64,000 nt of DNA, taken from positions 122,415-186,414 of the forward strand of contig JAQUPX010000005.1 of assembly GCA_028716385.1 (NCBI GenBank). The letters are read 5' to 3'. A program made the translations under genes and the position numbers. Under the pieces are notes generated by a model, which made no database searches, was not told the DNA's origin, and saw only the letters and a list, made by a program, of their open reading frames with translations. The first letter of the stretch is position 1. Each line of letters opens with the position of its first letter. Positions 32,250-39,912 of this stretch are shown here, in pieces. This stretch comes from a bacterium. GTDB taxonomy: Bacteria > Hydrothermota > UBA3073 > JACQXS01 > JAQTXJ01.

Positions 32250-34307
32250 ATGCAGGAACCCAATTATACACTCAATATCTCCCGCGAACTCGGCTTAAAA
32301 GACCAGCAAGTCGGCAACGTCTTATCCCTTATTGACGACGGTTGCACCGTGCACTTTATCGCCCGCTACAGAAAAGAAAGAACAGGCAACCTTAATGAAA
32401 ATGTAATAAGAGAAATCATTGAACTCAAAACCAAATTAGAAAATATTTATAAAACAAAAGTAACCGCATTAACCGCTATTGCCGAACAAGGAAAACTAAC
32501 CGAGGAATTACAAAATAAAATCGAGAATGCCCAAACTTTAGTTGAAGTAGAAGACTTATACGCCCCTTACAAGAGAAAGAAAAAAACTAAAGCCGATATT
32601 GCCAGGGAAAAAGGATTTGATGCCGTTGCCCAACAAATCAAAGACCAGCAGACCATTAATATCCCGCAAGAACTGCTGGCAATGTTCCCCGAAGAGGAAA
32701 TCATAACCGGCTCAAAAGATATCGTAAGTCAGGACATTGCAGATAATCCGGTATTAAAAGATTTTGTCCGACAGTATTATGTGAAATACGGCAAAATCGT
32801 TTCTAAGGCTGTAAACCCCGATAAACTTGACGAAAAACAAAAAGAAGAAGCTTATAAATTTAAGATTTACCTGAGTTTTGGTGGAAATGTTCCCGCCCTG
32901 AAAAGCTACCAGACGCTTGCCTTGAATAGGGGAGACAACCTTGGAATTCTAAACGTGGGTATGGATAAAGACGATAATTTTTTCGAAACGTTTCGTAAAA
33001 AGATAATCGTTAAACCCGATAACACGGTGCCTCTTGAGGAATGCGTTAAAGACGGATACGGCAAAGTTTTTGCGTCTATCGAACGGGAAGTTCGAAACAT
33101 CCTGACCGAAAAAGCAAACATTGATGCGATTAAAATTTTTCAGGCTAACCTGAAAGAACTGTTGATGCTAAAACCTCACTACGGAGAATCCATTCTGGCT
33201 ATTGACCCGGGTTACAGAACAGGCTGCAAAATATGTATTCTTGATAAAAATTCTGCTCCCGTTTATTTTTCAAAAATCTTTTTAGACAAGAAAGAAGAAA
33301 CTCTCCAAACCCTGAAAACCTTGTTCTCAAAAAATAAAATAGACGTTATTACGATTGGCAATGGCACTGCTTCGGGAGAAATATTCGACCTGATTAAAAA
33401 CAATTTCGACTGCGCAACCGTGTTGGTAAATGAATCCGGCGCTTCCGTTTATTCCACTTCCGAAGCCGGTCAGGAAGAATTCCCTGCTCTTGATGCAACG
33501 GACAGGGGAACTATTTCAATCGGAAGGCGTTATGTAGACAGTCTTTCCGAATTCGTAAAAATCCCGGTTATCAGCGTAGGCGTTGGAATGTACCAGCACG
33601 ATATGAACCAGAAAGAGCTTGAGCGAAAGTTAAGCGATACTGTAGAAGATGTCGTAAACCTTGTCGGAATCAATGTGAACAGCGCTTCAACTTATTTGCT
33701 TTCGTATGTTTCGGGACTTAGCAAAAAAGATGCGAAAAAGATTTTCGAGAATAAACCTTATAAGTCGAGAGAGCAGTTAAAAAAACTTTTAGGCAAAAAA
33801 GCGTATGAACAGGGAGTCGGATTTTTAAGAGTCCCTGGAAGCGAAAACGTTTTTGACAGGACGGCGATTCATCCCGAACAGTATAAAGTCGCAAGTTTTA
33901 TTATTGAAAAAATGGAAGAGGGTAATTTGTTTTCAACATATAGAAACGATATGGATAAGCTATATCCGGGCATTACGAACGAAGTCGTTCTTGATATTAT
34001 AAGTAACTACAAAAATGCAGGCAAGGAATTAAGGCAATATGAAGGCAGTTTGAAACTGCGGGCGAGCATTAAAATAGAAGACTTAACAATCGGGGATATG
34101 GTTGAAGGCATTGTGCGGAATGTAACGCAGTTCGGAGCTTTTGTGGACATAGGATTAAAGAACAATGCGCTTATTCACATATCTCAACTTGCGGACAGGT
34201 TTATCAAAAATCCGCTGGAAGTAGTTTCGATCGGGGAAGAGTTGAAAGCCAAAGTCCTTGATATTGATATTAAAAACGGAAGAATCAGCCTGAGTCTAAA
34301 ACACTAA
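32250..34307 (+). CDS. tex: Tex family RNA-binding transcription accessory protein
   Basis: A 685-residue protein. The N-terminal helical Tex domain runs to about 180 and includes HFIARYRKERTG. An YqgF/RuvC-like domain spans about 315-440 (ILAIDPGYRTGCKICILDKN, TIGNGTASGE). Helix-hairpin-helix repeats lie at about 475-560 (GVGMYQHDMNQKELERKL, LLSYVSGLSKKDAKKI). The S1 RNA-binding domain occupies about 610-685 (GDMVEGIVRNVTQFGAFVDI). Tex binds nucleic acid and affects transcription and stress survival. It is a little shorter than the usual 720-780 residues but has all domains. No good ribosome binding site precedes the ATG. Confidence 0.93.
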   Translation: MQEPNYTLNISRELGLKDQQVGNVLSLIDDGCTVHFIARYRKERTGNLNENVIREIIELKTKLENIYKTKVTALTAIAEQGKLTEELQNKIENAQTLVEVEDLYAPYKRKKKTKADIAREKGFDAVAQQIKDQQTINIPQELLAMFPEEEIITGSKDIVSQDIADNPVLKDFVRQYYVKYGKIVSKAVNPDKLDEKQKEEAYKFKIYLSFGGNVPALKSYQTLALNRGDNLGILNVGMDKDDNFFETFRKKIIVKPDNTVPLEECVKDGYGKVFASIEREVRNILTEKANIDAIKIFQANLKELLMLKPHYGESILAIDPGYRTGCKICILDKNSAPVYFSKIFLDKKEETLQTLKTLFSKNKIDVITIGNGTASGEIFDLIKNNFDCATVLVNESGASVYSTSEAGQEEFPALDATDRGTISIGRRYVDSLSEFVKIPVISVGVGMYQHDMNQKELERKLSDTVEDVVNLVGINVNSASTYLLSYVSGLSKKDAKKIFENKPYKSREQLKKLLGKKAYEQGVGFLRVPGSENVFDRTAIHPEQYKVASFIIEKMEEGNLFSTYRNDMDKLYPGITNEVVLDIISNYKNAGKELRQYEGSLKLRASIKIEDLTIGDMVEGIVRNVTQFGAFVDIGLKNNALIHISQLADRFIKNPLEVVSIGEELKAKVLDIDIKNGRISLSLKH

Positions 34308-34585
34308 TTTCTACCCCACTTGTTAAATGTCATTCTGATCTCGATTCCTGACTGCCGTCAGGCAAGTTATCGGGAGAAGAATCTCTCTGTTTTCTGTTTT
34401 TATCTCTTAAAGTCTCTTCAAGTCCCTGTTTAAATTCTTTCTGTTATATCTTTTCTGTTTTTATCCGTGTTAATCTGCGTCCTAATTGTATCTGTATTTT
34501 TTTGTTAATCTGTTCATTCCAAAATCCGTAATCTAAACTCCCTGCCTACCGGCAGGCAGGCAAAATCCCAACTCCGCTTTTTCCC
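34308..34585. repeat. spacer with a nested repeat insertion
   Basis: No gene. Near 34326 a GTCATTCTGA...AAGAATCTC repeat (intact form at about 42186) is interrupted by CCTGACTGCCGTCAGG and CGATT...CGGGAG sequences. Near 34543 is CCTGCCTACCGGCAGGCAGG, a near-perfect palindrome. Between them runs T-rich prose-like text. Confidence 0.6.
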
Positions 34586-34614
34586 TTGACAAAAAATTTC
34601 AATACAAATAAACT
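34586..34614 (+). promoter_or_regulatory. promoter of the FISUMP gene
   Basis: TTGACA (34586-34591), 17-nt spacer, TAAACT (34609-34614). An AGGAGGGAGA ribosome binding site precedes the ATG at 34645. Confidence 0.65.
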
Positions 34615-34644
34615 AACGCTATAACTACGGGAACAGGAGGGAGA

Positions 34645-35943
34645 ATGAAAAAGGTTACAATTTTCTTTTTGCTGGTTTTTGCGACAACAAAAACCTATGC
34701 GCAGGATTATCAAATCAGTTTTGCAGGAACAGGCTCAAGCACAACCGTTGATTCCGTAAAAGTAGAAAACCTGACACAATGTACTGATACAACCCTTATC
34801 GGGAGCGACATATTGTATCTCACACCAACAGGAATAGCCGAATCTGATTTAAATATAGTTAAAGGAAATAGTCTGCATATCTATCCGAATCCGATGACAG
34901 GTAATTGTTCCGTGGATTTTGAAGTCCGCCTCAGGCGGAGCAAAACAACTCTTAACCTATATGACATAACAGGAAAAAGGATTTTGCAAACACAGGACTT
35001 ATTATCAAAAGGACAGCATACATACAGCTTGAGTGGACTTAGCAGCGGCATATATCTTTTGAAAATAAAGTCGGAGTGCGAAGCCTATTCCTATATGGCA
35101 AAAATAGTAAGCAATAATTTATCCCGCCTGAGGCGGACCGAAATAAAATATATTGGAATAACTCCAAGCGTAGACAAACAAAACACAGCTTCAAATACAA
35201 CAAAGACGGAAAGTGCAAAAAGCGATAAATCATTAATAAATATGCAATATACCACAGGCGACAGGTTGAAGATAACCGGGAAATCAGGTATTTACTGCAC
35301 TATCTTTATGCTTGTTCCAACCCAAAGCCAAACTGTAACATTTAATTTTATTGACTGCACGGATGCCGACAGTAATCATTATGCAGTAGTACAAATAGGC
35401 ACGCAGGTATGGATGGCAGAAAACCTAGAAACCACTAAATACCGCGATGCTTCAAGCATACCTAATGTCATTGACAACACTCAGTGGAGTAATTTAACAA
35501 CCGGAGCATATTGCCATTATAATAACGATACAAATGAGGGCAATATTTTTGGGCATTTGTATAATTGGTATGTGGTAGCCGACAGTCATAATATGTGTCC
35601 TGTCGGCTGGCATGTGCCTGCTGATAGCGAATGGACAATCCTTACTGACTGTTTGGGTGGAGAGGTTGTAGCAGGCGGGAAACTGAAAGAAAATTGCACA
35701 ACGTTTTGGCAAAGTCCAAACACTGGAGCAACCAACGAGAGTGGTTTTTCGGCGCTACCGGGTGGTTATTGCTGCGACAGCAATGGCTCATTCCTTGATA
35801 GGGGGCACTACGGTTACTGGTGGGCATCTACGGAGTACTGTGGGGCATACGCGAGCCGTGTCCTGTACTACAATTACGCTGATGCGTACCGTTACGGTAA
35901 CTACGAGAGGTGTGGCTTTAGTATCCGCTGCGTCAAGGATTGA
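34645..35943 (+). CDS. Secreted FISUMP-domain protein with internal T9SS-like sorting fold
   Basis: A 432-residue protein. The signal peptide is 1-19 (ending TTKTYA). A Por-type beta-sandwich at about 78-155 has LHIYPNPMTGNCSVDFE, TTLNLYDITGKRIL and GIYLLKIKS. A C-terminal Fibrobacter succinogenes major paralogous (FISUMP) domain at about 240-432 has VQIGTQVWMAENLETTKY, GHLYNWYVV, CPVGWHVPADSEW and GFSIRCVKD. FISUMP proteins are surface proteins of unknown role. Two palindromic repeats lie in frame, encoding VRLRRS (about 94-99) and LSRLRR (about 159-164), in or just after the sandwich. A good promoter and ribosome binding site precede it. Confidence 0.8.
   Translation: MKKVTIFFLLVFATTKTYAQDYQISFAGTGSSTTVDSVKVENLTQCTDTTLIGSDILYLTPTGIAESDLNIVKGNSLHIYPNPMTGNCSVDFEVRLRRSKTTLNLYDITGKRILQTQDLLSKGQHTYSLSGLSSGIYLLKIKSECEAYSYMAKIVSNNLSRLRRTEIKYIGITPSVDKQNTASNTTKTESAKSDKSLINMQYTTGDRLKITGKSGIYCTIFMLVPTQSQTVTFNFIDCTDADSNHYAVVQIGTQVWMAENLETTKYRDASSIPNVIDNTQWSNLTTGAYCHYNNDTNEGNIFGHLYNWYVVADSHNMCPVGWHVPADSEWTILTDCLGGEVVAGGKLKENCTTFWQSPNTGATNESGFSALPGGYCCDSNGSFLDRGHYGYWWASTEYCGAYASRVLYYNYADAYRYGNYERCGFSIRCVKD
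34925..34939. repeat. palindrome TCCGCCTCAGGCGGA inside a coding region
   Basis: A perfect 15-nt palindrome with one central base, in frame inside the FISUMP gene, encoding part of VRLRRS. The same unit occurs in intergenic DNA at about 56610. Confidence 0.8.
35123..35137. repeat. second in-frame palindrome CCGCCTGAGGCGG
   Basis: A perfect 13-nt core (35124-35136) of the same repeat in the opposite central orientation, encoding SRLRR in the FISUMP gene. Confidence 0.78.
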
Positions 35944-36123
35944 TTGAATTCTCTTTCTGTTTTTTCTTTAATCCGTGTAAATCCCTGCCTGCCGGCAGGC
36001 AGGCGTGTCTGTCTCCGTGGCTAATATCTGTATTTTGTTTTTCTGTTTTTGCCTTTTTTGTTTAATGGTATAATCTTGATAATCTGCGTTTATCTGCGTC
36101 CAAGAATTCTTCTCCGTCCTCTT
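35944..36123. repeat. short spacer with CCTGCCTGCCGGCAGGCAGG palindrome
   Basis: The perfect 20-nt palindrome at about 35985-36004 is followed by T-rich prose-like repeat text. No gene. Confidence 0.65.
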
Positions 36124-36690
36124 TCACAAGATAATATCTTTCAGTTCTCTTTTCGGAACGTGATGAACGTTCTGTGCGTCACGCCAGTATTTTATGTCTT
36201 TTCCCGGTTCTAACTTGTCTATAACAACCGTTTCTTTAGGCTTTCCAATGGCAAGTGCGAGCAGTATCTCGTATTGAGCGGGAATATTCAATGCTTTTCT
36301 TAATTCTTCTTTTTTTATTGAGGCTAACATACATCCGCCAAGTCCTTTGTCTACAGCTCCGAGAAGTATAGTTTGTGCGGTTATTCCATAATCGCATCCG
36401 AATGTTTTGGCTATTTCAGTATCCCCGAGTATAATTATGTATGCCGTCGGTCTTTCCCCTTTAACCGGTCCGTCCCATTCTTTAAGGTAACCTGCCCACG
36501 CAAGGTTCTGGAAAATCAAAGCATTTTTTTCGGGTTCACAGGAAAGAATATATTTTAGCGGTTGTAAATTGGCGCCGGATGGAGTTAATCTTGCGAGGTC
36601 AACTAACTCTTTAAGTGTTTCAAGTGTTACGGTTTGGTCTTCGTAAAATCTCCGGTAGCTTCTGTTTTTTAATACGGTGTCCTTAAACAT
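36124..36690 (-). CDS. Nitroreductase family FMN-dependent oxidoreductase
   Basis: A 188-residue protein. The N-terminal RSYRRFYEDQTVTLETLKEL and LARLTPSGANLQPLKYIL hold the FMN-phosphate-binding Arg and Ser/Asn residues. GITAQTILLGAVDKGLGGCM is the conserved central helix, and ALAIGKPKE the closing motif. Members reduce nitro or quinone compounds or carry out flavin chemistry as homodimers; the substrate is not visible. A GGGGGAAAG ribosome binding site precedes the ATG. It lies 46 nt after the selenoprotein candidate gene on the same strand, so cotranscription is possible. Confidence 0.85.
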   Translation of the reverse strand: MFKDTVLKNRSYRRFYEDQTVTLETLKELVDLARLTPSGANLQPLKYILSCEPEKNALIFQNLAWAGYLKEWDGPVKGERPTAYIIILGDTEIAKTFGCDYGITAQTILLGAVDKGLGGCMLASIKKEELRKALNIPAQYEILLALAIGKPKETVVIDKLEPGKDIKYWRDAQNVHHVPKRELKDIIL

Positions 36691-36736
36691 CTTTCCCCCT
36701 TGGTTTTTTACAATTCTATTATTGGGTTTATCATTC

Positions 36737-37792
36737 TTACCTTGTTTTTACTATCTTTCTTGATATACTAAAATCGTTCGCTGATAAATGCGCGAAATAT
36801 ATGCCCGCTTTTGTTGTTTTTCCGGTATTGTCTTTTCCATCCCAAGTGAGACTGGTCATTTGGTTATTAGGTGATTGAGTTATTGGAAAGGATTTTACTA
36901 ATTTCCCGCTTATATCGTAAATCGTTAATAGTGCCTGAGAGGTATTCGTAGAGGGGATGAAATAATTGATAATTGTTGAGTTAGAGAATGGGTTTTGTCC
37001 TATTTTTAATTCCAAATTTCGCAGTCCAAAATTCGAATTCGTCTGTTCTTCTACGCCAAAATTCGTGATTTGTTCTTTAGCGCTCTGGTATACCTCTTTA
37101 GTTGATGGCATTTGAACGAAAACAACAATTTCACAATTTCCCTTAACCCAGCTTGCATCCATTGTGAAACTTCTGGACTTTGTAATGGAATCCCCAACGG
37201 GAACGGTAACTAATTCGCCTGCTTCACTAGGAAGCATATCTCTTGCAACAAAAAATAAAGAATCTTCCATTTGCCATGTATGAGCAATATTATTCTCGAC
37301 TATCACGAATTGAAGCGTCCCTATTACAGGTGCCCCGCTTGTATTTCTAATACAGGCAGTTACTGTTCCCTGTCTCGTTCCACTATCGTAACCACCGCTA
37401 ATGTTAATTAATAGGGGAGAGGAGATAACTTTTCTTGCGTTGAAATCCGTGCGATACTGCCCATAATTACCCGCAACACCCTCGCTTCTTTTAATAACGC
37501 CATCGGAATATACGGCCGGATGTGAAGTATTGCCATAATAAACGGTCTCCCTGTTAGTTGTTTCCGTAGTTGTAAAAATATCCAATCCGGAAAAGTTATG
37601 ATACTCTATGAAACTCATAGAGTCACCTACCTCAGAAGCAAGCTGGTGAATTGCTCCTGCGGAGTATGGACAAGAAATTCATGTCACATCGGTAAATCCT
37701 TCCAATAGAACCGTTCGCTGAGAAGCCATTGCTATCCCGGCGCTAAAAGATAATGCGACAAGAGAAGTCCAAAATAAGTTACGAAGTTTCAT
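36737..37792 (-). CDS. Omp28-like thioredoxin-fold protein with in-frame UGA (candidate selenoprotein) and T9SS sorting domain
   Basis: The frame from the ATG at 37792 to the stop at 36737 (352 codons) is open except for one TGA at codon 38 (37681-37679). The start has a strong AAAGGAGGAATT ribosome binding site, a promoter and a signal peptide (1-23, ending GIAMA). The codons after it read QRTVLLEGFTDVT-[UGA]-ISCPYSAGAI, so the UGA replaces the first Cys of the CxxC of thioredoxin-like Omp28 proteins (UxxC). A cis-Pro-type SHPAVYSDG follows at about 90-98, and a Por/T9SS sorting domain closes the protein (LLTIYDISGKLVKSFPI, TKAGIYFAHLS). Starting at the later ATG (37618) would lose the signal peptide. 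The alternatives are a nonsense mutation or a sequencing error. Confidence 0.72.
37654..37681 (-). promoter_or_regulatory. candidate bacterial SECIS hairpin 3' of the UGA codon
   Basis: Reading the minus strand, the UGA (37681-37679) is followed, 14 nt on, by CTCC-GCA-GGAG (37664-37654). This is a 4-bp stem with a three-base loop whose first base is G; the loop begins 18 nt after the UGA. A lower TTG/CAA pairing (37673-37671 with 37653-37651) can extend it past a bulge. From memory, bacterial SECIS elements need a short apical loop with a G in its first two positions some 16-37 nt after UGA, which this meets. Confidence 0.5.
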
Positions 37793-37847
37793 AATTCCTC
37801 CTTTTTGACTATTGTCAGGTAATTGTCACTACTTCTATATATTATAT

Positions 37848-37876
37848 TATATAGTCCTTCGTAAATTAAAAGTCAA
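37848..37876 (-). promoter_or_regulatory. promoter of the Omp28-like candidate selenoprotein gene
   Basis: On the minus strand TTGACT (37876-37871), 17-nt spacer, TATATA (37853-37848), about 55 nt before the ATG at 37792. Confidence 0.6.
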
Positions 37877-37965
37877 GGGAAAAAGTTTAGATGCGTAGTC
37901 CGCTGAAGTCTAGTTTTTCACAGCTTTGGTATTAATATAATTTTAAAAATTTGTTCTGTTGTTTT

Positions 37966-38017
37966 GTAGGAGCGAACGTCGAAGACCCCGCTTAGACGGT
38001 GGGCTGTTCGCCCCTAC
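37966..38017. repeat. nested hairpin GTAGGAGCGAAC...GTTCGCCCCTAC
   Basis: Outer arms GTAGG-A-GCGAAC and GTTCGC-C-CCTAC enclose a second unit (GTCGAAGACCCCGCTTAGAC) of the CCCGCTT...GGCGG family. It lies just after the methyltransferase stop and could also end transcription. Confidence 0.65.
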
Positions 38018-38028
38018 AAAAAATCATA

Positions 38029-38847
38029 CTATTTCGTTTTTCGTGCAAGATAAAGCACCCATTGACTCTTGTAATCAAATGGCCTGCGGTCATCTCCCCC
38101 GAACCTTTCAATAACTTTAAATCCCGTCAACTTAAACAATAACTCAACTTCAGATGGATAAGTATATCGAACTTTTCCCTCTGTCTTCTTGCGTTTTATG
38201 TTTCCTTCTTTATCTGCCAAATCTTCTATTTCCTCCCACTTGGCTGTTTGTGTGAAATGATTCCAGACCCGCGCTCCCCATGAATATACTGTCTTGCCAA
38301 TTCTCGGTATGTATTCATTCCACGTTAGCCCCCATGTCCCCTTGTATCCACCCCATCCCTGTAACTTGTAATGAGGAATCTCGGTTTCAAGCACAAACAC
38401 ACCCTCAGAATGAAGCCAGTTACGTGCCTGTTGGAGCATTTTTATCTGCTCTTCCTGAGTCAACAATTCACCGAAAGCACCACAAGTTATGTAAATAACC
38501 TTAAACTTTTTGGTTAACTTCAAATCAAGAATATTCCCATGTATAAGCGCAATCTTATTTCTTGTTTTTTGAGATTCCTTGGCAAGCTTCTTGTTTGCGT
38601 AATCTAGAAAATTCTTATTCATATCAATTCCTGCTACTTCAATTCCCTTCCTTGCCAATGGAATCAATAAATATGCCGTGCTGCATCCCAATTCCAGTAT
38701 CGGCTCGCCATATTTTTCAACAAGCCATTCATAAAATGGTAATTCCCGTTCCTCAAATGAAACATAAGCTTCAAATATTTCCGGTAAACTTCCGATATAA
38801 CCTAACTCCTTCAACTTATTTTCCTGCTTTTTTCTATCCTTTGACAT
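38029..38847 (-). CDS. SAM-dependent class I methyltransferase
   Basis: A 272-residue protein. Motif I is PILELGCSTAYLLIPLARKG near 49-68, followed by IEVAGIDMNKNFLDYANKKL with the acidic ribose-binding residue. KFKVIYITCGAFGELLTQEE serves as motif II/III and LLFKLTGFKVIERFGGDDR as the C-terminal strand. The substrate is unknown; the layout is like small-molecule methyltransferases of the Methyltransf_25 group. A strong AGGAGGAACA ribosome binding site precedes the ATG. A promoter, a 19-codon ORF and a hairpin lie upstream on the same strand, so the gene may be controlled by a leader. Confidence 0.8.
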   Translation of the reverse strand: MSKDRKKQENKLKELGYIGSLPEIFEAYVSFEERELPFYEWLVEKYGEPILELGCSTAYLLIPLARKGIEVAGIDMNKNFLDYANKKLAKESQKTRNKIALIHGNILDLKLTKKFKVIYITCGAFGELLTQEEQIKMLQQARNWLHSEGVFVLETEIPHYKLQGWGGYKGTWGLTWNEYIPRIGKTVYSWGARVWNHFTQTAKWEEIEDLADKEGNIKRKKTEGKVRYTYPSEVELLFKLTGFKVIERFGGDDRRPFDYKSQWVLYLARKTK

Positions 38848-38908
38848 TGTTCCTCCTGCTGCCGAAACTTTTGTATGTGGGTCAATCAGCCGGGGTGTTT
38901 AAACGAGA

Positions 38909-38936
38909 AACGGCCACCTCTTTCGAGACGGCCGTC
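38909..38936 (-). terminator. hairpin between leader ORF and methyltransferase gene (terminator or attenuator)
   Basis: ACGGCC (38910-38915) pairs with GGCCGT (38930-38935), with a second inner stem CTC-TTTC-GAG. It is followed by TTCTCGTTT on the minus strand, and by CTTTTATTTT on the plus strand. It can act in either direction; on the minus strand it would separate the leader ORF from the methyltransferase gene. Confidence 0.55.
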
Positions 38937-38958
38937 TTTTATTTTCAGGGATTACAAG

Positions 38959-39018
38959 CTAACAGCGGACTCTTATAAGGTGTGACCTCACATTGGTTCT
39001 TGTCGTTTTAACTTTCAT
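38959..39018 (-). CDS. 19-codon leader ORF or small protein
   Basis: ATG at 39018 has a very strong AAAGGAGGTGTG ribosome binding site and a good promoter 55 nt upstream. It encodes 19 residues, MKVKTTRTNVRSHLIRVRC, then TAG. Four Arg and three Thr codons stand out. The ORF is followed 22 nt later by a hairpin and then by the methyltransferase gene. The strong initiation signals make translation likely. Whether the peptide is a leader controlling attenuation or a tiny basic protein cannot be decided here. Confidence 0.5.
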   Translation of the reverse strand: MKVKTTRTNVRSHLIRVRC

Positions 39019-39071
39019 AATCACACCTCCTTTCTACCGGAATTCTTACAAATTCATCCGACAGTGCAGGA

Positions 39072-39099
39072 ACTATATGTTATATAAATAGTGTGTCAA
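39072..39099 (-). promoter_or_regulatory. promoter of the leader ORF/methyltransferase unit
   Basis: On the minus strand TTGACA (39099-39094), 16-nt spacer, TATAGT (39077-39072). Confidence 0.65.
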
Positions 39100-39314
39100 G
39101 GAAAAAACTTGAGAACGAATGACGATGGAAAAATAATTTATCCTGTAAGATAACTCTAAAAGAAACGTCATTACCACGTAAGAGGGAATTCATTTTATCC
39201 AATCTTTCTGTTTTTCGTATAAATCTGGTGGCGATAATCTGTTTTTTTAATCTCGTATAATCCCTGTTAAAAATAAATCTGTTATCTGTTTTTTTTGTTT
39301 TCTATAAATTAACC
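39100..39314. other. spacer with prose-like repeat text
   Basis: This stretch lies between two divergent promoters. It holds only T-rich repeat text (TTTCTGTTTTTCGTATAAAT, GTATAATCCCTGTTAAAAAT) and no gene. Confidence 0.5.
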
Positions 39315-39341
39315 TTGACAGAGTGGTAACTTAAATATAAT
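39315..39341 (+). promoter_or_regulatory. promoter of the cNBD protein gene
   Basis: TTGACA (39315-39320), 15-nt spacer, TATAAT (39336-39341), both consensus boxes. A CAGGAGGCAAA ribosome binding site precedes the ATG at 39369. Confidence 0.65.
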
Positions 39342-39368
39342 TTTTAGCATTAAAAAACAGGAGGCAAA

Positions 39369-39842
39369 ATGACGAACTATTTAAAAGATATTAAGATTTT
39401 TAAAGAGTTAAAGACGGATGAATTAAGTAAATTGTCTGCTATTTGCAAGGAAAAAAGTTTCAAAAAAGGAGATGTTATTTTTTCAAAAGATGACCTTGCA
39501 ACGGAATTATACATACTAAAAGAAGGCGAATGTGAAGTAAAAGCAGCGCTTGGTGGACCAACGGAGTATTTTACGCTTTTTCGCTTAAAAGGAGAACAAA
39601 TTTTTGGTGAAATTGGTTTTCTTGAGGGAAAGAAAAGAACTGCTACAGTTAAATGTGCAAAAGATTCCAAAACTTTAGTAATTGCAAGAAAAGATTTTGA
39701 TAAACTTGTAGAAAAACATCCTAAAATAGGTTTAATGGCGTTCAAAAATTTATCCAAGATGCTTGCCGAAAGATTGAGGAGTATGGATGACCAGGTTGGA
39801 AACTTTTTTAATACTCGCTCATCTTCGGGTAGATTATTTTAA
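39369..39842 (+). CDS. Stand-alone cyclic-nucleotide-binding domain protein
   Basis: A 157-residue protein that is nearly all one cNMP-binding beta roll. It begins YLKDIKIFKELKTDELSKLS; GDVIFSKDDLATELYILKEG is the entry, and EQIFGEIGFLEGKKRTATVK the phosphate-binding cassette (FGE...RTATV). A C-terminal helix follows. There is no helix-turn-helix domain, so it is not a CRP-type regulator by itself; it may bind cAMP, cGMP or a dinucleotide and act through a partner. The promoter and ribosome binding site are both strong. An HD-domain gene follows after 70 nt. Confidence 0.83.
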   Translation: MTNYLKDIKIFKELKTDELSKLSAICKEKSFKKGDVIFSKDDLATELYILKEGECEVKAALGGPTEYFTLFRLKGEQIFGEIGFLEGKKRTATVKCAKDSKTLVIARKDFDKLVEKHPKIGLMAFKNLSKMLAERLRSMDDQVGNFFNTRSSSGRLF

Positions 39843-39912
39843 AAATTAAACTTTTATTTTGTTTGTGATAAATGGGGCATCCCGCCTGTCTCAAGTGGAG
39901 CGGTGATAGAAA

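Noticed and set aside
36737..37618. Short Omp28-like ORF starting at the ATG at 37618, or a plain pseudogene
   Set aside because: The short form would have no signal peptide although it ends in a T9SS sorting domain, and the upstream part has promoter, ribosome binding site, signal peptide and the same frame. Read-through of one UGA explains more, though a nonsense mutation is not excluded.
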